NCBI GenBank assembly: GCA_012064385.1
Contig: QRDG01000025.1
Span: forward strand, 1,119,474 to 1,183,473
Direction of reading: 5' to 3'
From: Puccinellia tenuiflora
Lineage: Eukaryota > Streptophyta > Magnoliopsida > Poales > Poaceae
Length of the DNA stretch: 64,000 nt
The stretch's first letter is position 1. Each line of letters starts with the position of its first letter. A program made the position numbers and the translations under genes. The notes beneath the pieces were generated by a model. It was not told where the DNA came from and searched no databases. It saw only the letters and a program-made list of their open reading frames with translations. Below are positions 58,420 to 64,000 of the stretch, piece by piece.

Positions 58420-61400
58420 TGTAACATCCCAAATTAATAATAAGAATTAACAAGACCCAAAATTCAGAACCAACAAAAACTTTTTGAAATTACTACACTA
58501 ATGATTGTGTTTTCCTTTATATTGTTCTGTTTGACCTTGTGTGACTTGATGTATATGCTTGTTTGACTGGTAAATATCAACCCAAGAATCCAACCAAGAT
58601 AAAAACATATTAAACTTTGGTGATCAGGTTATGACAAGAGTAAATTCCATATATTTTTTTCCAACCTTATTTTGGCCAAAGTTTATTTCAATGATGTCTG
58701 ATTTCAGCAATAAATAAAATACCTTTTAGTTGAGAAAGTAAAAGTATTTCCAAAATTATGTGTTCCCAAAAAAAATAAAATGGAGATCTATATGTTATCT
58801 CCTATCTAAAGCCAACCATGATATTTTGCATGTATATGCAACTCCCATTTTATAAACCCTGATTTCCACTCCATTTGAAAACAACTCTAGTGGGAAATAT
58901 ATTACCCCACATGTTTCCTTTCTCAAACCTTTTTGAAAACAATTAAATTATGAGTTGAGATATTTCTTAAACCTCATCTTGTCATAATTGAGTGTGATCA
59001 TTTTTTTTAAGATAGTATTGTGAATTATGGAATTGGTGGTGAGATTAATTCATGTTGTTTGAATTGTGTGGTCATGGTTGTGATGTGAGTATTGTGTGTT
59101 TGATGTGTGTGTTGCTTAGTAAAAATATGAAGAGAGGAAAAGAAACAAAATAAAAACATTAACACATAAAGTCAGCTGACAAGTGACAAACAAATTTCTC
59201 CAAGTGAGAAATTAATATTGTCTTTTAAAACCAAAAATCAGTGGGGTGACATAGTGCTCACTCCCACTTTGCTCTAATATTTCTTCCCTCTTCAAAATAT
59301 AAGTTCAAAAATCTAAATTTACATTTCTATTACTTTCTTTAATTTTACCAAATCACAAAATGTGCTATGATGCACTTGTCAAATAATTTCCATCATAGTA
59401 CCAAAAAAATCACCAACACCTATACTTAATCCCCACAGCAATTGCACACTTGCACCTCACCTTTTTCCTTAGCATTAAAATGCAAATAGTGGCAAATAGT
59501 GCAAAATGGTGCCTCCACCCTATATTTCAATGGCAGCCCTAAAACTTGTCCCCAACATGTCCAGCACCTTACCCAGCATCCCCTACACCTGCTGGACACA
59601 ACCTTAGCTGTCCCTTACCCTAAACCCTAGCTAGAACTAGCAATGGCATGGACATGCCACCACCATGCCAACTTGCTCCCCACCCGCAGCAAGGCAGCAA
59701 GCCAGCATGTCCAGGAGGCAGCCCTTGTCTCCCTAAACCACCCCGTGGCCACCCCATCGCACCAGGCCCCTCACCCTGCCCGCACCCGCCGGTGCACTAC
59801 CGGCCGACATACTGTCGAGCAGCTTGCAGGCGCGCACCGTGCGCAGCCACCCCGGCCGGCACACACCCGCCCGATGTGCCCCCGACCACCACGGAGCGTG
59901 CCACACCTCCCCCGACCCGCAGGCACCGCGCCCTTGCCTCCCTCGCCCCACACGACGCCGACCATGGACGGCCGCACACCGCCCGTGTCGCCCGCGCCCA
60001 TGCCGCGCCACCCCAATGCCCTCCTCGAAACCGAGCTCCCCCGCCTATAAAAGCGACCCCAAGGCCTCCACCCCTCACCACACTCACCACCGCACCCCAC
60101 CCCCTCACCTAGGAGCCACCCGGAGAGGAGCTCGGAGCTCCACTTCGAGCAGCTCGGCCGCCAAAGCCGTGCCGCCGCCGTAGCCCATCTCCGGCGACGC
60201 CACCGGCGTCCAGCTGCTGCCCAAGGACCCCGCCGTCGCCCCCAAGCCGCCCCCGAGCCTCTCGCCGCCGGCAGGTGCTGCCCCGGCCGCCCCCTCTCTC
60301 TCCTGGCTCTCAGCTCCGTCGGGCTGAGGAAGATGGCCGTGGGCCGTCGATCGCGAGATCAACGGCCCTGGTTGATTCCCGCCCGTTTTAATTTTTCAGA
60401 AAACTGCTAAGTCCTGAGAAAACAGATCCGGTTAGCCATCTTTGCATGCATTTTCTGAGAAATATGCCCCACCAAAATTTTAAATCTTTGCATGGTTAGA
60501 AAGAGCAAGTTACATAGATTCAAATTAAAGTTTTAGTTTTCAAAAATAATTAGTTTAGATCAATGTGAACATGAGGAAAAGTATCTATGTTCTGTCTGTT
60601 TTCAGAAACTTCTGAAAACAGATTACTGCTTAGGCCTTTTGATCCAATCATAGAAATTAATCTAAATTTATTTGGATGTTATTAGTGGCATATCATGTTA
60701 GTATAGTTAGTGTAACACCATGAACAATTATTGTGAACCCCAAAATAAAATCTAGATAAAAGATATAATCTGAGGAAGATAGCTAATCAGTTCAGTTCAA
60801 CACATGAAATAACAGAACATAGCCCTCTTCCCATGCAAATTGATATTCAACCAGAGGCCTAAAAATATCAAACTAAAATCTTGTAGATAGTATAACATTC
60901 CATCTTCACATAGATGCAGGCCCTGATCCTTGTTGGACATATTTCCCATTTGAAATAAAAATGACAAAGGTGTTAGTTTTAACTGAAAACTCAGAAAGAT
61001 TATTTTGATACCATCTTTGGGAGATGTTTGCTAAAACTTGGTTTAACCAAAAATATCAAACTAAAATGGTATCAGAAGTACCTCAACTATTCTAACCAAT
61101 GCCACTGGTTTTATTCCATTTAGTGTTGTGGTTAAGTTAGTAGAAAATTATCAAATCAGTTAGTTGCTAAACTTAAAAAGGGGAAATTTCTCTGTCAGAA
61201 ATTTGATTAGAACTTTGAAAAGGAATATCTTGAGATCTAGGAATCTACAAATGGCAAATGAAAATGTTCTGGAAAGCTTATGAAATTATCTAACTAACTA
61301 AAGTGGTCTCACCCCATTTAGGCTATTAAATAAATAATGATAATCAAAATGCCACAGAAGGTATAAAACCTAAACTTGTTTGTTTCTGATACTCTACTAA

Positions 61401-62199
61401 TCCAAATAAGGTCAAACCAATTTTGTTAGCTCACATTTAAGCAATACTAGTTACCCCTAAAAGGATTTAATTTTTTTTATTACAATTAACTTGAGTTGTA
61501 GCAAAAACAAGAAAAACCAACATTCTGGATTAAAACATTTATACAGGGAGATTAATAACTCAAATTGAATTAAATCCAATTGGGTTGTCTTCTAAACATA
61601 AATAGCTATCTATGGAATTTTAGTTCACATTTTTGTGATGAACAGAACTTAAGTTATGCAATTAAACATGAAACCCTAGTTTCTGCCATAATTGTGACAC
61701 AATTAAATAATGGTTAATTCAATTAAATCGAAATCAAATTGTGTTGCTTTGTGAGTGCAATAGCTATGTGTGATGTTTGAGAATTTTTGTGATGCTTGAT
61801 TTAGTAGTTTAGTAATGGTATGTATCGCTTGTTTATTTTGATGATAGATTATTTTGTGTGATTAATATAATTGCCTTGCTTGCTAAACTTGGTTATATTC
61901 AAGTTGAGTGCTAGCTTGAGTGACTAGTAATGTCTCTACCTTAGATTGGTGAGATATTTTGAATTACAGAAAAGAGTTGGTAGCTTAACTTCTGTCTGAA
62001 GTATTTCCTGTTTAAATAAACATGCTTAATAACAACTTTAATCATAATCTTTAAACGTGAGTAGTGTTGTTGATTGCCAAACTTGTTTGTTAAATAATAA
62101 TCTTCTCTCGTGATTATTGTTTGCTAGTAATTGCTTGATGATTGTTGTTGGAGTGTTGTACTGTATGTTGATTGTGTTCTTTCCTTTTTACGACGTTAG

Positions 62200-62323
62200 A
62201 TACGAACGCTATCGGAGTGAACCTTGGAAAGGATTTATTGGAGAAGAACCGGAGTTTATTTCTTTGATCAGTAAGGAGAAGTCCAGGGACATTATGCTGA
62301 AAACAGGCAAGCTACTTCACTGA
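62200..62323 (+). CDS. Exon-like open frame in the J 3' LTR
   Basis: Following a candidate acceptor (TTAG at 62196-62199), YERYRSEPWKGFIG, EEPEFISLISKEKSRDIM and LKTGKLLH read without a stop to the TGA at 62321-62323. The same frame stays open upstream to 62117, through the T-rich stretch, without a good ATG. The product is charged and I recognise no family. The 5' LTR copy has one stop. It could be a captured gene exon, or a conserved regulatory block that happens to be open. Confidence 0.3.
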
Positions 62324-63651
62324 GCTTGCATTTATATACATTTATGTTGATCACCTGAAATATTCAATAGTAGTGATGATTTTGAAAACCTTTTTACAAA
62401 GACAAGAAAACTATTTTGCCACCCTATATAGAAATATAGAGTAGATATTTCAAACTATGGGATGGGAAAAATATGGTTTATTCCAAACTCCTTTTAAATT
62501 ACCAGGATGAATGTGGAATGCCGAATGGTCGGTATGGAAGTGGAAAAAAAAATTGGTGAATGGTGATGTTTATGAAAAATGCACATTGTGTCCTAGTACT
62601 TACGTCGACCAGCCAATAACCTGTGCGACCACATCTACCCAAATATGGGAACGGGCGTAGTCATATAGTTTGCTCGTGTTAGTACTGGATACCTCATCGA
62701 CGGAGACGACTCCGTTATGCATGAGGGGATGGTCATGGCGACCTACCCCCTGACCTGGGTCCCGGCAATCTGAGGGATTGAGGGATTGAAGGGCTTCGTG
62801 CTCGCCGGGCAAAAACTACGAGTCCTTACATCTAGGTTCCTCGACGGGGGATCCTGTACTAGGTGTTAAAGGAATGGTGAAATCGTAAGGGCAGGGTCCT
62901 ATACTAGCATGAGCAAAGGACAGGCTATGGTCGGTGGCTCAACTTCGCATACACCTTGTATGGCGGGACGTGGCAGACACGATGAGCCACCGGATGGGTG
63001 TGGGAAAAGCGTGCTACCTCTGCAGAGGGTAAAACTATTCGAATAGCCGAGTCCTCGGATATGGACAGTTGGGAGGCCCTACTAGACCATGTGCAAAAGT
63101 TTTGATAAAATGTGCAAAGTTTTGGAAAAAGGTTTGAGATTTGAAAGAGAAAATGATGTGAAGGATGTTTTATGCAACTATGCCAATGTGCTGGTATGAG
63201 TTGTTGGAAATAATTGGACCATGATGAGACATGGTCGGGAAAAAGGAGGAGTTTTGGATAAATAAGCAAAATGGTGATTTTCTGGGAAAAACGTTTTTAA
63301 AAAGGGACTTCTTATTTTAACAAACAACTATTTTTCGGGAAAAATGTTTTAAAAGAAAACTCCGTACGAAGACAGTTTTATGAAAAAAAAAAGAATCTAA
63401 AGCCTTCTTTTCGTTTTCTTTAACAAAGGCTATAGATATTTTGAAAAATATACAAGGTTTATGAAAAGTTATAAAATTTCTCTTATTTTACTTCAACCAA
63501 AGTTATAGAGTTTTCAGACAAAGTTTTATTGAACAAAAGTCTATCATTCTCTTTTCAATAAAGATTAGAGTTTTCAAAGCAAACAAAGTTTTACCCAAAC
63601 TATAAACAAAAAAAGAAAAGGGTAGTGCATGCTCTTTCGGGGGTAGTTTGC

Positions 63652-63673
63652 GAGTACAATTCCCTTTGTACTC
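63652..63673 (+). promoter_or_regulatory. Stem-loop GAGTAC/GTACTC in the J 3' LTR
   Basis: GAGTAC, a 10-base loop, GTACTC. The loop differs from the 5' LTR copy while the stem is unchanged. Confidence 0.5.
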
Positions 63674-64000
63674 ATAATGGTTTCGTCCCTGGCTATTGTC
63701 TTAGCCAGATTTTAAGGAAGAGCATCTTGAAGAAGGAGACGGAATTGACGTCAATGCGAACTAGGGCGCTTCCCAGTCAGTTGCCTGTAGGGTTAAGGCG
63801 AATGACTTGGGCTCCACGCTGTATGGTGATTTCCGCTGCAAATACCTATTGAAGATTATGACTTCAATCAAGTAAGTATATTCCTTCGGTATTTATGGAT
63901 GTTCTTGATTACCAGTTGATTGTGCTCAGCGACACACTGATCATGGGATCGCTGATGTAGGCACAAGGGTATTTCGGACAACTAGTCTGGGGTCCCCACA

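Larger units (their letters stand above)
49875..64000 (+). mobile_element. Element J: LARD-like element with very long LTRs
   Basis: 5' LTR 49875-55274 (5.40 kb), tRNA-Met primer site 55279-55290, 3.1 kb internal region without coding capacity, polypurine tract 58404-58419, 3' LTR 58420-64000 (5.58 kb). The left target flank is CCTAC (49870-49874); the right one should start at 64001. LTR length, short non-coding interior and the lack of gag and pol fit large retrotransposon derivatives (the Sukkula type of barley), by architecture only. The LTRs are not simple copies of each other. Confidence 0.85.
58420..64000 (+). repeat. 3' LTR of element J
   Basis: TGTAACATCC to GGTCCCCACA, ending on the last base of the window. 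Colinear with the 5' LTR except for the replaced promoter block (59409-60343), about 170 extra bases near 60940-61170 and extra AT-rich sequence near 63290-63620. Confidence 0.88.

Noticed and set aside
59643..60183. Frames of 119-154 codons in the J 3' LTR GC-rich block
   Set aside because: Same reason: several overlapping frames on both strands, low complexity, no recognisable motif.

Overview
The window is plant repeat DNA, almost certainly from a large-genome grass of the wheat/barley tribe (Triticeae). That assignment is an inference from the LTR types, their nesting and their degree of decay. I find no host gene, tRNA, rRNA or CRISPR array. Nearly every base can be placed in a stack of nested LTR retrotransposons, and most open reading frames are incidental to LTRs. 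Elements are given letters here; no database search was possible, so family names are only hints.

Backbone: one old minus-strand LTR element (L) underlies the window. Its degenerate internal region is seen at 8074-10047, 24470-24557 and 40016-40662, its primer-binding site at 40663-40675 and its 5' LTR at 40677-40981 and 47868-48082. Everything else was inserted into it.

Left side (all open to the left): minus-strand Gypsy element H (5' LTR 2280-2844, gag reading to base 1) sits in plus-strand element G (internal from 2845, 3' LTR 5312-6813). G sits in a plus-strand LTR F (6814-8073), which sits in L.

Centre: A1 (10048-24464, TSD CACCC) is a minus-strand Athila-like Gypsy element with a broken gag-protease. 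Its left LTR was hit by relative B (10905-18043), whose 5' LTR carries a small solo LTR S (16528-16988, TSD GTTAC). Next comes a solo LTR E (24558-24717 plus 37945-40015), split by C (24718-37944, TSD TCAAG). C is a young non-autonomous element with 4.0 kb LTRs, an intact gag and no pol. Its 3' LTR contains a 3.05 kb inverted fragment (D) of a related LTR.

Right side: A2 (40982-47862, TSD AGCAC) lies in the L LTR and carries an uncharacterised non-gag reading frame also found in B. An LTR I (48083-49436) is cut by LTR M (49437-49874), which is cut by J (49875-64000). J is a LARD-like element with 5.4-5.6 kb LTRs and no coding internal region. I and M are open to the right; J's 3' LTR ends exactly at base 64000.

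The points most worth a second look are: the uncharacterised acidic reading frame shared by B and A2; the swap of 5' modules among elements with the same LTR and 3' region; J's two LTRs carrying unrelated promoter blocks but a near-identical exon-like block; a GAGTAC/GTACTC stem-loop kept in every C, D and J LTR; and two deletion or repair junctions readable to the base.
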